A DNA stretch of 64,000 bases from Amborella trichopoda (GCF_000471905.2 NW_006499799.1:5419272-5483271); one strand, 5' to 3'; positions 1-11,319 are shown, counted from the first letter of the stretch. Numbers and translations: made by a program. The notes: generated by a model from the sequence alone, not told the origin.

Positions 1-1300
1 GAGAGAAGAAGAGAGAGAAGAGAGAAGAAAGAGAGAAAGAAGAGAGAGAAGAGAGAGAAAGAAGAGAGAGAAGAAGAGAGAGAAGAGAGAAGAAAGAAGA
101 GAAAAAAAGAGAGAAAAGAAGAGGAAAGAAGAGAAGAGAAGAAGTAAGAGAAATAGATAAAAGAAGAGAGACAAAAGCATGGTGAGAGCAAAAAAGGGAG
201 ACAGGAGCAAGGACTACGATGGGCTTCCGCCGTCCATCATAGAGGAAAGAGGAGAAGGAAAGAACATGGACAACAATGGACTTCCGCCGTCCATGATAAA
301 GAGAGAGATAGAAATGAGAAAGAGAGAATCACGTGCAGCGTTAGGCATCGTTGCCCGTGTCATAGGAAACTTAAACATGGTCTGGACCTCAACTCGGGAA
401 AGTGCCCGATTCAATGTCCTTGTCAAAGAATGAAGAAAAGATTGTCACGCGCGACAATGAGTATTGTCATGCACAACATGGGAAAGGGGAAATTTGGACA
501 GAGGTTCGGCCCGCCACTCGGGTTAAGGCTTGGCTCATTGTGCATATTTCCAGAAGATAAGAGAAGAATGAGAATGTTATGTCAGGTGATGAGCATCGTC
601 GTGCCTGACCAGTGAGGAGAGATATTAGGAGAGAGCCAGAGGAGAAAGAAGGAAAGAGAAAGAGACTATGAAAGAGAGAAGAAGAATAAGGAAAGAGGAG
701 AGAAGAAAACACGGACGGCGCTGCCACTGCCATGTGTGTCAGAGAGAGAAGAAAATAAAAAGAGAGAATCGTGCACGACGTTACCATCACCATGCATGTT
801 CAGACTAAGAGAGACAGAGACAAAGGTAGAGTAGAGAGAAGAAAGTAAAGAAAGAGATTCGTGCACGGCGTTGCCATCGCTGTGCATATTCAGATAGAAA
901 GAGACATAGAGAAAGACAGAGCAGAGAGAAGGAAGTCGAGAAAGAGATTCGTGCACGACATTGCCATTGCCATGCATCAGAAAGATAGAGTAAAGAGAGA
1001 ATGAAGAAGAAAGGAGAAGAAGAGAGAAAGAGATAGAGACGAGAGGAGGAGAGAAAGAGATAGAGACGAGAGGAGGAGAGAGAAAGAGATAGAGATGAGA
1101 GGAGAAGAGAGAAAGAGATAGAGCTAAGAGAAGATAGAGAAAGAGATAGATGAGAGGAGAGAGAAAGAGAGAGAGAAGAGGAGAAGAGAGAAAGAGATAG
1201 AGATAAGAAGAGGAGAGAGAAAGATAGAGATGAGAGGAGGAGAGAGAAAGATAGAGATAAGAGGAGGAGAGAGAAAGAGAGACAAGAGGAGGAGAGAGAA
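1..1300. repeat. Purine-rich low-complexity block with a 90-bp minisatellite, inside the A1 3' LTR
   Basis: Almost pure GA/GAA sequence on the plus strand, CT-rich in the element's own sense. At about 680-980 it holds three units of about 90 bp, each with a core like CGTGCACGGCGTTGCCATCG followed by a purine spacer. Because 90 is a multiple of three, the minus strand stays open there and gives a false 30-residue repeat protein. The block lies downstream of the LTR TATA motif, so it would be in R-U5 of the transcript. Confidence 0.8.
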
Positions 1301-1458
1301 AATTACCTTACCGAAGGATATCGGCCCTTTTCTTCACTCTCCTCTCTCTCTCTCTCCATGACTCACTCATGAACTCAAAGTAAAAACACAAAGTTTATTG
1401 ATCAATTGAAATTATGAGGAGGATCAGCGAAGAACCCTTTACAATTAGGTTTAACATG

Positions 1459-1466
1459 TATTTATA
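1459..1466 (-). promoter_or_regulatory. LTR TATA box (A1 3' LTR)
   Basis: Reads TATAAATA on the minus strand. The same motif stands at the matching place in the other A1 LTR (17314-17321), and a TATATA is at the matching place in A2 (39447-39452). About 1.25 kb of U3 would precede it. Confidence 0.55.
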
Positions 1467-3699
1467 AAATTGAGCCCAAACATGGATGGATGTCTAAAAG
1501 CTATTCTAATTGATGATAATTACAATTATTTTAATTTAAAAAAAATTCTAAAAATGGGTATAAAATGACTGTTTTGTCCCTACCTAACAATTCATGTAAT
1601 TAAAAAACAGTCACTGTTGCTGCCTAAGAATGTGTGTGATCTTTCGTGGATGATCTAGGGTTGCTCTGGTGCCTGTTTGACCAAAAGATGATTGTTTTCT
1701 TGTAGGGTTCAACATGACAATCGATTTGATACCAACTTCGAGCCACGGATTGTGTTTTTAAGCCACGACCATGCGACTTGAAATTTGGATTAATCTTGAA
1801 ATCTTTGGATCGATAGTGTGCTCGTTCCTTGATGTTTCTTTATAATTTCTTCTTTGGAACACACTAAGCATGCCATCACGATCATGTGTCAACAAACACA
1901 ATTTGATTTTGTGCTCAGACGAAATCTGTCATGATCGTGTGCAAAATCCGATCGTTCATCATGTACAGGGTTTGGACCAGAAATAGCCCTAGACCTTACA
2001 CACACGATAGAATGGTCTCACGTCAATCCGATGTGCACGCGCCGTGATTTGGCCGCTCAAACGAGACGTGTCGCTACTGATTTTCCTAAAACTTTCTTCA
2101 CAAATTGGTAATTTCTCTCTAGCTTTTCTCCCTATTTGGGCATTGTCACGGGACGTGCCACATATCAAAATGTTCCTCTTGACGAGATGAACACACTCAC
2201 AAATTTTGAGCGTGTTCTGACTCGGTACGAATGAGATATGGCCCCCAAAATTCACTACTCGAGATCATAAAAATAGTCCCCATTAATGGTGATTTGGTGC
2301 AGGGAGGGCGCATGGGAATAGTGTGCAGCCTACCTTTTTTCGGTATTTTACCCATAATTTTATCTTGATGCTCTCGATTAAGCCGAAACTTACCCATAAG
2401 GGTTTTCGATCGTGCCAAATCCAATGGTGGTGGTCCCACAACAATTTGACTCATCGAAAATATAGTTCTAGTTATGGGGTTCATTTCAAGGTGCTAAAGG
2501 TTAACTTTTTCGAAATTGTTTCTTTTGTAGCACTGCCTTAAACATGTCGAAATGCGGTGAAACTTGACAGGTGGTCTTTTGAAGTGCTTAAGAATATTAT
2601 GATTTGTTATGGGGCCATTCAGATATTGTTAAGAATTCCACTGTATGTCAAGGCTTTATTTTATCGACTTCTCTTTTTATTTCCTTCGGTTTTATTAATT
2701 TTTTCTTCCTAGCCATAGGACCACATGAATACCGAGGAGATCCACGTAATGCTGTAAATAGGATGGTCAAACATTTTGATGCAATGTACAGGTACATACG
2801 TGGAGAATTTAGGGGGAGAAGAGACTTTTTTTAGGAATCCTATTGAAGTCCTCACCCTCAAGGGACTATTTGTGATTCTGACAGCTGAGAATTTTGTACG
2901 GACCTTTTTAGTCAGAATCAGGCCCATAATTGAAGGGCATTTTTCCCATTTGGTTTAGGTTCGTTTGTCTTGTTGTTTGTTGTGGATGGTTTGCTGAAGG
3001 GCCTTTGGTTGACATCCGTCTGGTGGTGCATCAGATTGTACTCAGTGGGCAGGGTGCCTTAGTTTATGAAGGTGACCAGATGTGGGTATAACCCCTGCCT
3101 ACTGCTTGCAGTGTTGTTATATAACAGGTCCAAGTTCTGACTGACTTTGGGTTTTCTTGGAGCGTCTTTAGCATTTTAGAGTGCGTTTAGTGACCTCGTG
3201 GGAATAGTGCTCTTCCTCATGAGACTTATCTTACCTTCTTAGTGAGTCTTCTGTCTTTGGAGTCCTTTTTATAAATGGACTCAGGCTGTCAAAATCTTGC
3301 TTGCTGCTTGTATTTTTGGGTCCTAGTATTGTGACACTAAGGATTTTTCTCTTTAGTATGTTGGCTGAAGCTGTCTCTTGAGGCGAGTGCTGCATCAACC
3401 TGTTTGTTGGTCCAAGCGTCCTTTGTGGAATTTCACTTGGACTTGTGAAGAGGCGTCGTAGAGACGATTTTCACCAACTTCCTTTTATTTGGTGCTCTTT
3501 TACCCATGACCTTTCGACCATGTCTACCCTTATTCTTCCATTTTTACTCACAGTGCCCTTTTCGGGTTTTCATCGTGCCCTGGTTTTTATTTTCAAGAAA
3601 CTCTTTTACTCATGGTTTCGTGACCATGCCCGTCCGTCATTTTTACTCATGGTGTTCCCTTGTTCAGGTATACACCATGTTTGTTATTTTTTTTTTGTG

Positions 3700-4540
3700 A
3701 AGGCGTGTTTAAGGTCATGCCGTCGAGACCTTGTGCGTCATGCAACCAGGGCGTGCAATACAGTTTAAGGTCATACAGTTGGACCATAGTGGAGATGGAT
3801 GACAGTCTGTTGAGGCCATCGAGTGAGTATGGTGGTGGTTTTGACTCACTTTGGGGAGATGACATGACGCTACCTATTAAAAGTGGATGATGTATGAATG
3901 GTGGGTGAAAAATGGGGACCCACTAGCTGACGGAGAGTATGGATGGCGGGATGGCTTGCCGTTTTATGAGCACGAGTGAGACTCACTCGGGAATGATGAA
4001 TGGTAATGGAGGAAGATGGATTTACTGGGGAGGTGATGAAGGTGATGTACACACACGGATGGGTCGGTTGGGAAGATGTATGTGAAGATGCACGTAAAGG
4101 GCGTGTGCGCGTGTGTGGGGGCAAGTTTAAGGTCATGCCTCCATGACCCGTGCAAAGCAGTTTAACGTCATGTGGCTAGGACGAGCACTATGGTTTAAGG
4201 TCATATTGCTTGGACTGTGGTTATGAAGTTTAGAGTCATGCAACTAGGACGACCATGCATTTTAAGTTCGTGCAATTAGACCTCCGCTACAGTTTAAGAT
4301 CATATAGTTTGGACCATGGTGCTAAGCCTTTTAACGTCGTGCGGTCAGGACGTGCACTACAGTTTAAGGTCATATAGTTTGAACCATGGCTTTGTATTTT
4401 AAGGTGATGCAGCATGGACCATGCAGTTTACTGTCGTGCAACTAGACCTTCCCTACAGTTTAAGGCCATGCAGTTTTTGGGGTCGTGCACCTGGACCAAG
4501 GCCATGCAGTTTAAGGTCATGCAACACAGACCATTGTGTG
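3700..4540. repeat. TTTAAGGTCATGC tandem array in the A1 3' region
   Basis: Degenerate units of roughly 35-40 bp with the core CAGTTTAAGGTCATGCA and a partner GGACCATG. The same unit recurs in A2 (about 29170-30660) and, in the opposite orientation, in A3 (about 59940-61720). This matches the opposite strands of those elements, so it is an inherited part of family A. Confidence 0.8.
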
Positions 4541-5360
4541 GGTTTCCTAGTAGGTGAAGCTCCATGGGGAATAGGTTTGTGGATGGTAATATGCCTCCCT
4601 AGCGATAAAATGATTAAGGCCAGCAAGGGATTCAGATGAGAAGTAGACTTCACTCGGGGTGAGGGGACGAGTGTGACTCCCTGGTGAAACAAAATGATAC
4701 TTCATAGGGAATAAGCTTATGGACGGTAACCTGACTTCTGGGGATAAGATAGCTTGGTGCGAGACTAACCCACTAGGGATTGAAGGGGTAAGCATGACCC
4801 TTTCTGGTATACACCGAACTCCACTGGGGATGATGGGCTGCGACACTGGTATAACTCCCACTAGGGATGATGGTAGAATACTCACTGCGGTGATCAAGTT
4901 TAGACATGCGCGACGCTAGCCACGGACAACAGCAACATATGCAGCGGTAGTCATTGGCGCACACAACACTAGCACGAGCAGCGTTGGCATGCACGGGAGT
5001 GGTAATCGGCGGTAGTAGTACTGGCGCGCACAGCATTTGTTGCACGCGACGTTAGTATCGAACACAACTGGCGTTAGCTTGCGTTCAGGCCTCGGGCTTG
5101 GGCCCGGTCTGGTCTGGCCCATCTGAAGGTTGATACTCGGCGTTACATAGGCAGTAGTAAGCCTCTATTCGGGCCATGGGTCTGAGCCCGACCACCGGGT
5201 CCGACCAATCTGAAGGTTGATAATCGGTGTTGCACAAGCGACGGTAAGCCTATGTTCGGGCCTCAGGTTTGAGCCCGACCCGGTCTACCCCGTTGTCGTT
5301 TGGCCTTTAGGGATTTGTCTGGTATTCTTGCTTTGTGAGGGGCATTGGGGAAGCTTCATC

Positions 5361-5380
5361 TATATAAGGGGATTAGCCCC
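5361..5380 (+). promoter_or_regulatory. Putative antisense promoter motif in the A1 3' region
   Basis: TATATAAG at 5361-5368, then a small GGGG...CCCC hairpin (5368-5380) and ATTTTTCACT. On the matching strand of A3 there is TATAAAAG (59377-59370), also followed by GGGG...CCCCATTT and CACT. Both continue to a GTAAAATAGT-like string and an AAAAGCTTT-GGCATGA string. It is on the plus strand, so it points against A1 and towards the Argonaute fragment at 6345-6506. That it is active is inference. Confidence 0.4.
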
Positions 5381-5807
5381 ATTTTTCACTGTTTTTCAGT
5401 TAAGGTAAAATAGTAAGAGTGAGAGAGCGAGAAAAGCTTTCGGCATGAAGATTCTGGCAAGCGCATAGGGTATTCATGAGAGTTTATCGGTGAGTACACC
5501 GTAGCAGTGTTGCGCAAGGGGCTTCACAAGGGTCAGTGTTGCCAGAGTTGCAAAGCAAGGTGTGCGAAAAGAGTTGACCGGATTCGGTAGTCATTCTAAG
5601 TCACCGGAGAGGTGGGAAAAAGGCAGATGATGGTCGTTGGGCATTTCCGTGGTTCTCCAGACATTTCCCAGTGGTTTTCCATTGTTAGGGAGTAGTGGGA
5701 GAGTAGCAGCGGGGAGTGGAAGTGTTTTCCCAGCGAGTCGGAGTGTTTTTCCCGTGAGAAATCAAGGGGTCCTAAGGAGGCCAAGAGTCGCAGGAAGATG
5801 AAGAGCC

Positions 5808-5880
5808 TTGGGAATTCGATCTGTCGTAGAAAACGAGGAGCCTCAGGAATTCGATCCGTCACAAAAGACGAGGAGTCTAG
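5808..5880. repeat. Short two-copy repeat with GGAATTCGATC core
   Basis: Two adjacent units of about 37 bp, each starting GGAATTCGATC and ending with ACGAGGAG, in the A1 3' region. Confidence 0.6.
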
Positions 5881-6344
5881 GGAAGGTGCACAATCACTGG
5901 GGAGACGAAGAGTCATATGCATTAGAAGGGTCGCGGGGACACGAAAGGTTTTCGAAAGCTGAAGTGTCACTATCACGCGACGATAGCAAACACAGCTAGT
6001 GTTAGCCCTTTCTCTGACATAGTCGGCGTTACCCTTAGTCGGCGTTAACCATTTGTGAGACATCGTCGGCGTTACTTCTTGAAGTCATAGCCGGTGTTAA
6101 TCCTTAAAGACACGGCTAACGTTAGCCTCACGCGACGTTTATCAGTGCCTTAGTCACGCATAACAGCGACATGACGTGCTCAGCGTTAGCCTCGTACGGG
6201 GGTTACCGTTTGCTCATGATCGTCAAGAAGTTATACCCATTTGTGGTCACCCTTGTTGACGAGTTGCGTGCAGAGATTGTTATACACAGCGCTGATTAGG
6301 TTAGGCAAAGGGTGGTGACCAATGGTAAGGCCAAGCTTATGAAG

Positions 6345-6506
6345 CCTGTTGGAAGCCAAATCCTCTAGCGCAACAGTGAAGTCCATGTTGTTCTGTGGAA
6401 GGGCACTCACTGTGAGCAGGGTATGCTCTCCATCATAAGCCAGTTCCTTGCCAGAGAAGTCTACTTTGTATGTCAAATATACTCGATCAAAGCGCTTCCA
6501 CCTTCT
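6345..6506 (-). pseudogene. Captured Argonaute (AGO4-clade) N-domain fragment inside A1
   Basis: Within a minus-strand frame (6674-6231), residues 57-110 match the N-terminal region of plant AGO4/6/8/9-clade Argonautes. The core reads FSGKELAYDGEHTLLTV and continues SALPQNNMDFTVALED, ending SNR. The AGO4 family pattern is D-K-V-x2-T-Y, G-K-E/D-F-A-Y-D-G-E-K-T-L, A/P-L-P-x-N-K-x-(D/E)-F-x-V-V-L-E, and nearly every fixed position is kept. In a whole AGO4 this corresponds to about residues 117-170. It lacks PAZ, MID and PIWI and has no start codon of its own, so it cannot be a working Argonaute. It lies in element sense, between integrase and the 3' LTR, next to a 43-bp tandem repeat. AGO4-clade proteins guide RNA-directed DNA methylation, which silences such elements. 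The flanking residues (1-56, 111-147) are not Argonaute-like. Confidence 0.75.
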
Positions 6507-6537
6507 TTTATTGTGAGAGCCACTTTTGTCCTGTAAC

Positions 6538-6775
6538 TGTACTCTTCTCCTCAGATGCAAGAGCAATGCTTTTGATGCGAAAGAAATCTTTTTGGCCTGT
6601 AACCGTCCTCTCCTCGAATGCAAGAGCAACGCTGGGGTCAGCCGTCCTCTTTTCCTCAAATGTAAGAGCAACATTTGGGGTCAGCCGTCCTCTTTTCCTC
6701 AGATGCAAGAGCAACATTTGGGGCCAGCTGTCCTCTTTTCCTCAGATGCAAGAGCAACATTTGGCAATACATCCT
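6538..6775. repeat. 43-bp tandem repeat between integrase and the Argonaute fragment
   Basis: About five degenerate units, the last three clearest, with the core CCTCAGATGCAAGAGCAAC and the linker GGTCAGCCGTCCTCTTTT. Spacings between matching bases are about 39, 42 and 44 bp. Several frames read through it, so the ORFs over it are artefacts. 6776-6950 after it is T/C-rich and empty. Confidence 0.8.
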
Positions 6776-6951
6776 TGTAACCTCCCTAATAATGGGTTTC
6801 TGAATGTAATTTGTGATATCTCTTATAAAAACGTTTTTGCTTTTGTGCCCTACTTCTTTTATTTTCTTCCCCCCTCCCCTTTTCTTTTTTATTCTTTCTT
6901 TCTTTTCGGTGCTCACTGAAATTTTTGACTAGCATCAGGGATAATACTTCT

Positions 6952-8064
6952 TTAGGTATCACCAATTAATGGGGGCATTACTTCTCCTCTATCAGGATGT
7001 GCCAATAAATAAGCCCCATTTGGCAAGACTTTCTTGACTATGAAAGGGCCCTCCCACTTAGGTTCAAACTTCCCATTACGATGCCCATGCATAATGATCG
7101 GTCTCTTGATGGCTAGAACCAGATCCCCACTGGCGAATGAGCGGACCTTGACTGACTTGTCAAAGGCCCTCTTCATTCTCCCCTGGTTGAGTTACAGGTT
7201 TTGCTAGGCTACTAACCTTCTTTCATCGAGTTCATCTAGTTCTTGATAACGAAGTTTGACTCTCTCATCTTTGGTTAGTCCTTGATGTATAGTGACACAC
7301 AGTGAAGGGGTTTTAATTTCAAGGGGTAAAACTGATTCACCCCCATAGACTAGGGAATAAGGGGTGGAATCAGTGGCATTTCTTATGGTAGTGCTATAGG
7401 CCCACAAGGCTTCCGAAAGTTTATCATGCCAATGCTTCCTTGTTTTTGATACTTACTTCCTCAAAACACCACATAATACGATCAATACGATGACTTCTAA
7501 ATTGGGGGCCATTGTCCGATATAATCTAGTCAGGCACTCTAAATTGGTATATGATATGATGTCGTACAAAATTGGCCACTGCAACCCTGAAACTTAATTG
7601 AGGGAACCGCTTCAGCCCACTTGGAGAAATAATTCGTAGCTGCCAAAATGAAAACGTGGCCCATTGCTGGCATCTTTTGGCATAGTTTAGGAAGTCAGCA
7701 ATCATCAAAGGCCAATAATACCCCAGCGGCATATCCGCTCATAAAGCTTGTGATCGGACTGATGCAGTCCGCACACGCCTAAATGCACTTCTTCCAACAC
7801 TTTATTTGGTTCTTGCACATCTATAGATCTGAGGAGAATTCCATCAAAAGATTGTGGGAAAAGAGTACCCCCTTCCAGGATGGTGTACTTGGTAGTCATT
7901 CTATGCACAGTATTGTGGTCGGTACGATCTTCAGAAAATCTACTGTGCCTTATGAAATTGATGATGGGCTCTCTCCAATCTTCTATTTGTTCAATTTCCA
8001 AACATATGGGGTTGAAAAAATCCGCCTCCTGTTTTTGAATCTCAAATTTTTTACTCCTTGCCAT
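6952..8064 (-). pseudogene. A1 integrase remains
   Basis: In element order: the HHCC zinc-binding region (8064-7640, with EEVHLG and the YAKRCQQW strand), core-domain remains, a segment at 7407-7204 with NATDSTPYSLVYG typical of the end of the Ty3/gypsy integrase core, and the C-terminal segment 7176-6952 with EPKWEGPFIVKKV (the GPY/F-type module). Order and sense match A2 (31515-30629) and B1 (21950-22940). Broken into several short frames. Confidence 0.85.
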
Positions 8065-8265
8065 TTCATGTTCAGTCTTAATAACTTCTTTGGCTAATAG
8101 AAATGCTCCGATTGGATAAGATGGTCACTCGGGGAAGAGATTTCTTTCGTCATCTGCATCAACTTTAGTTCTCAATTCAATATGTCTCCATTCTTCCACC
8201 CAAACAGGTGTAGGCCCTGGGGAGGACAATTGAATTGTAGCTCCAAGCTTTGCGAGTGCGTTATC

Positions 8266-8769
8266 CTACGAGTTTAACTTCTTGGGGATGTGAGTCAAGG
8301 ACACATCACCGTTCTGAGCCATACATGACTTTGTAGTATCATGATAAGGCTTGAGAGTTTTCTTTCTCATATCATAAATCCCCTTACTCTGCCGAATAAC
8401 CAACCCAGAGTCACCATAGATCTTGAGTTGCTCCAAGTCTAGATCGAAGGCTATCTCCAACCCGATTTTAAGGGCTTGATATTCTGCCTCCTTATGAGAA
8501 TCGACTTCGGTGAGAGAGAAAGAAAGAGGCAGTACTCCTCCCTTCGGAGTCATGAATACCACTTTGGCACATCCTCTATCAGATTGGAAGGCTCCGTCGA
8601 AGTACATCTCCCACGCACGAGCAAGTTCTGTACAGAATACTTCTTTATCAGGGAGGTCACTTGATATAGGAGATTCTGTCGGTATGGGATGTGCTACGAA
8701 AAACTCATCCATAGCTTGGCCCTTGATGGCCATTGGTGGGACATAGATGATGTCGAATTCCATCAGCAA
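8266..8769 (-). pseudogene. A1 archaeal-type RNase H (aRNH)
   Basis: A 167-residue frame. After a linker it shows MYFDGAFQSD, EAEYQALKIG and KIYGDSGLVIRQ, carrying the acidic residues expected of the archaeal/plant-type RNase H that marks the Tat lineage. It follows the ordinary RNase H and precedes integrase, the known Tat order. A2 has the counterpart at 32012-31452, with MYFDETFQSD. Confidence 0.9.
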
Positions 8770-8775
8770 TAATGC

Positions 8776-10130
8776 TCACCTAGCAAGATATCCTGACACG
8801 CATGGGTGTGTCATGAGAAAATTTATCTGATTTTCCTTTGATATAAGTCTTACTTCGTGACCGAGCAGGTAGTGGTGGAGCTTTTGTACTGCAAAGATTA
8901 GGGCCAGGCACATCTTCTCGGTATGGGTAATTCTTCTCGGCCCCTTGCATCCTGCGGCTGAAAAATATAATGCAGTCTCTTTCCCTTCGCCATTGTTTTG
9001 TGCCAATAATTCCCCAAGTGACTCGTCTAAAGCGGACACATACAGGATGAGAGGTTTTCCCAGTACCCGTGTAGAAAGCACTAGAGGGTTGAGTAAATAA
9101 TGCTTGATGTCATCAAGGGCTACCTGACATGCTTCATCCCAGATGAATGGAGTATCCTTCTTTAACAGGTGCATGAAAGCCTTACAGTGACCTGAGGGGT
9201 TTGAGATGAACCTGTGGATATAAGCCAACTGCCCTTGGAGGGATCGTAGCTCTCGCAATGTTGTTAGTGATGAAATTTCTTGGATTGCCTTGATCTTAAC
9301 TGGCTTAACTTCTAGCCGCCGGTATCTAACAATGAACCCCAAGAACTTTCCCGAATGCACACCAAAAGCACATTTCAGTGGGTTCATTTTGAGCTGATGA
9401 AGGCATAACCGTTTAAATACTTTTTCAAGGTCTTGCAAATGAGTGTCTTTCTCTTCGGATTTTACCACCTAATCATCTACATAACATTCCACCTCTTTGT
9501 GCATCATATCCTTGAAGATGGTCGTTATTATTCTTTGATATGTAGCACTGGCAGTCTTTAATCTGAAAGGCATCATCGTGTAGCAGAAGACCCCTTTTGG
9601 AGTTAAGAACGCAGTGGCTTCCTCATCTTCTGGTGCCATCCGTATCTGATTATAGCCGGAGTATCCATCCATGAAGGAGAAGATCTGACAGTGAGCTGTG
9701 GAGTCAATGAGCATTTCTATAAATGGCAATGGGTAGTCATCCTTTGGGCAAGCAGTATTCAGGTCGTGGAAGTCAATGCAAACCCTAATTTAGTCGTTCT
9801 TCTTCTTAACTGGGACAATATTTACCAGCCACTTTGGTTACTTGACTTTGCGGATGAAGCCTGCTTGCCTAAGTTTGGTTACCTCAACATCTATTTGCAT
9901 TTCGAGATCAAGCCTGAACCTCCTGGATTTTTGCTTGATAGGCTTGATAGAGGGATCTATGCCGAGATGGTGAACTGCGCCTTCAGGATCTAAACCAGGC
10001 ATCTCATGGTAATGCCAAGCAAAGATGTCTCGATTTTCTCACAAGAAGGCAAAGAAATTTTTTTTCTTCTCAGGAGACATATTCGCCAAGATGAAAGTGG
10101 GTCTAGGGTTGGCTTCATCTCCTAGATTTA
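8776..10130 (-). pseudogene. A1 reverse transcriptase and RNase H
   Basis: RT fingers and palm at about 10130-9470 with FMDGYSGYNQI and YVDD. Thumb at 9470-9200 with KCAFGVHSGKFLGF. Connection and RNase H at 9190-8776 with PFIWDEACQVAL and the LILYVSALDESLG strand that opens the gypsy RNase H. The best single frame is 9468-8776 (230 residues). The family is known to splice or read through between gag and pol; I cannot see which applies here. Broken copy. Confidence 0.9.
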
Positions 10131-10577
10131 TCTCCTCGAGCTCATCAGCTGTGGCTTGACCGCCTTTTTCCCATTCTTCTGGGGCTTTTACTTACTCTTC
10201 ATCATTGGCTTCAAAGATCTTCTCATTAACCTCAAGTGTAGAGACCCATGATCCTGACATCTCTGCTTCCAACAGAGCTCCAGGGTACGTTATGATTTAT
10301 GCACCTTTCTCGAACTGGGGCACAGAAGGGTCGACCTCAAATATGGACGGTATATGAGGCTGTAGGAGTTTGATTTAAAAGTTACAAGGAAGTTGAGATT
10401 CAGTGATTGTGGGGCCAGATGCACCCTAATATGAATCGCTCAGTCTTTGTATGGGTGTCTACAGTGTTTGCCCCGTGCTGGGTGATGCTTTCGCACCATG
10501 TGGAAAGCTTCCTGAAAATAGAAGCTTTGCCCTCTTGATTCTTTCAGCCTCTGCTCAAAGTCGGGCTTAGGAGGCCA

Positions 10578-11220
10578 TTAAGGTTTCTTTGGTTTTGACC
10601 TCTTGTGCTTCTTTGTAGAAGAAGATGGGTCTGGCTTAACTCGAGCCTCTAGAGCGTCAACAACTGTCAAGAATCCAGCCGCTTGGGCTAGCGTCTTTTT
10701 TAGGAACCTCCAGTGTGTCCTGCTTAAACTGGTTCCTTCAAGCTCTCTGTCAAGAGCCTCGAAGTCTGGACATTTCAATGTTGTACCTGTAGGATACATA
10801 GAAGAGGGAGGATAAGAAGGCGAAGAAGAAGAGGAAGATAGAGAAGGGTCAATAGGTGAAGGACTTTTAAGGTCCTTTCCCTCATTGGACTGATCTAGGC
10901 AGCTTTTTACATCATTATTAGGGTTGGACGTGTGCAGGGGATCTTTTAGGTCTTTCCCTTGCTTAGACCGTTGGGGAGTGCTTTTAATGTCGTCACCCTC
11001 ATTTGACGTGCACTGAGTAAGAGATGACCCTGGGTATCCTCTTGATGAGACGAACGAATAAGGTTAATGGCGACCGATATGAAGTCTTGTAATGTCGGCA
11101 AGGGAGAAAGAGGCTTGAGAAATTCTGGCTCGAATGTTCGCTGAGGAACCTTATTCCTCCTACGAGCGGCCCTTGGTGCTTGTCTTCTTTTAGTCGCCTT
11201 TGGAGGTGCTTTGTCCATCT
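10578..11220 (-). pseudogene. A1 conserved module between gag and RT, function unknown
   Basis: Two conserved pieces. A basic segment (11218-10946) runs RRNKVPQRTFEPEFLKPL then LPTLQDFI. A segment (10799-10578) has L-x-R-E-L-x-G-T, then AAGFLTVVDALEAR. Both recur in A2 (34243-33935 and 33755-33540) and A3 (58690-58900 and 58960-59140). The D-T/N-G-S and LLGRPW motifs of Tat proteases are not seen here, though B1 has them. I do not recognise the fold. 10130-10578 holds acidic linker sequence leading to RT. Confidence 0.6.
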
Positions 11221-11319
11221 TGCTTGGCCCTTGGTACTCATCTTCTTCCTACGAACAACCTTAGCTTGACGAACCGCTTCTCGCTTCAAAGACTTGAGCC
11301 TGCTCTGCTCGTGATGGAC

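Larger units (their letters stand above)
1..2700 (-). repeat. 3' LTR of A1 (incomplete in window)
   Basis: Homologous on the same strand to 15530-18600. Shared landmarks are the purine-rich block, the segment at 1381-1480 with the TATA motif, and the tail at 2640-2690. The inner edge near 2700 is placed where similarity to the 18560-18635 LTR end fades and similarity to the 3' region of A3 (63040-63230, reverse complement) begins. The left end lies outside the window. Confidence 0.8.
2700..6230 (-). other. 3' untranslated region of A1, no coding capacity seen
   Basis: Lies between integrase and the 3' LTR. From the LTR inwards: a unique stretch 2700-3440 matching the A3 end (63040-63230) and A2 (28690-28860); a stretch 3440-3690 with repeated TTTTTACTCATGG-like units; the TTTAAGGTCATGC array; units with GGGGAT(A/G)A cores at about 4560-4880; GCGTTAGC-type short repeats at about 4905-5260 and 5995-6190; and an antisense promoter-like motif near 5361. 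Short ORFs here are chance frames. Long, fast-changing 3' regions of this sort are known for Tat-lineage elements. Confidence 0.75.

Noticed and set aside
2820-2850. Purine run as polypurine tract of A1
   Set aside because: It is purine-rich on the plus strand, but A1 is on the minus strand and the run lies over 100 bp from the LTR edge. I could not find a clear PPT for family A.
5596-6063. 155-residue minus-strand ORF in the A1 3' region
   Set aside because: No recognisable motif, and no counterpart seen in A2 or A3.
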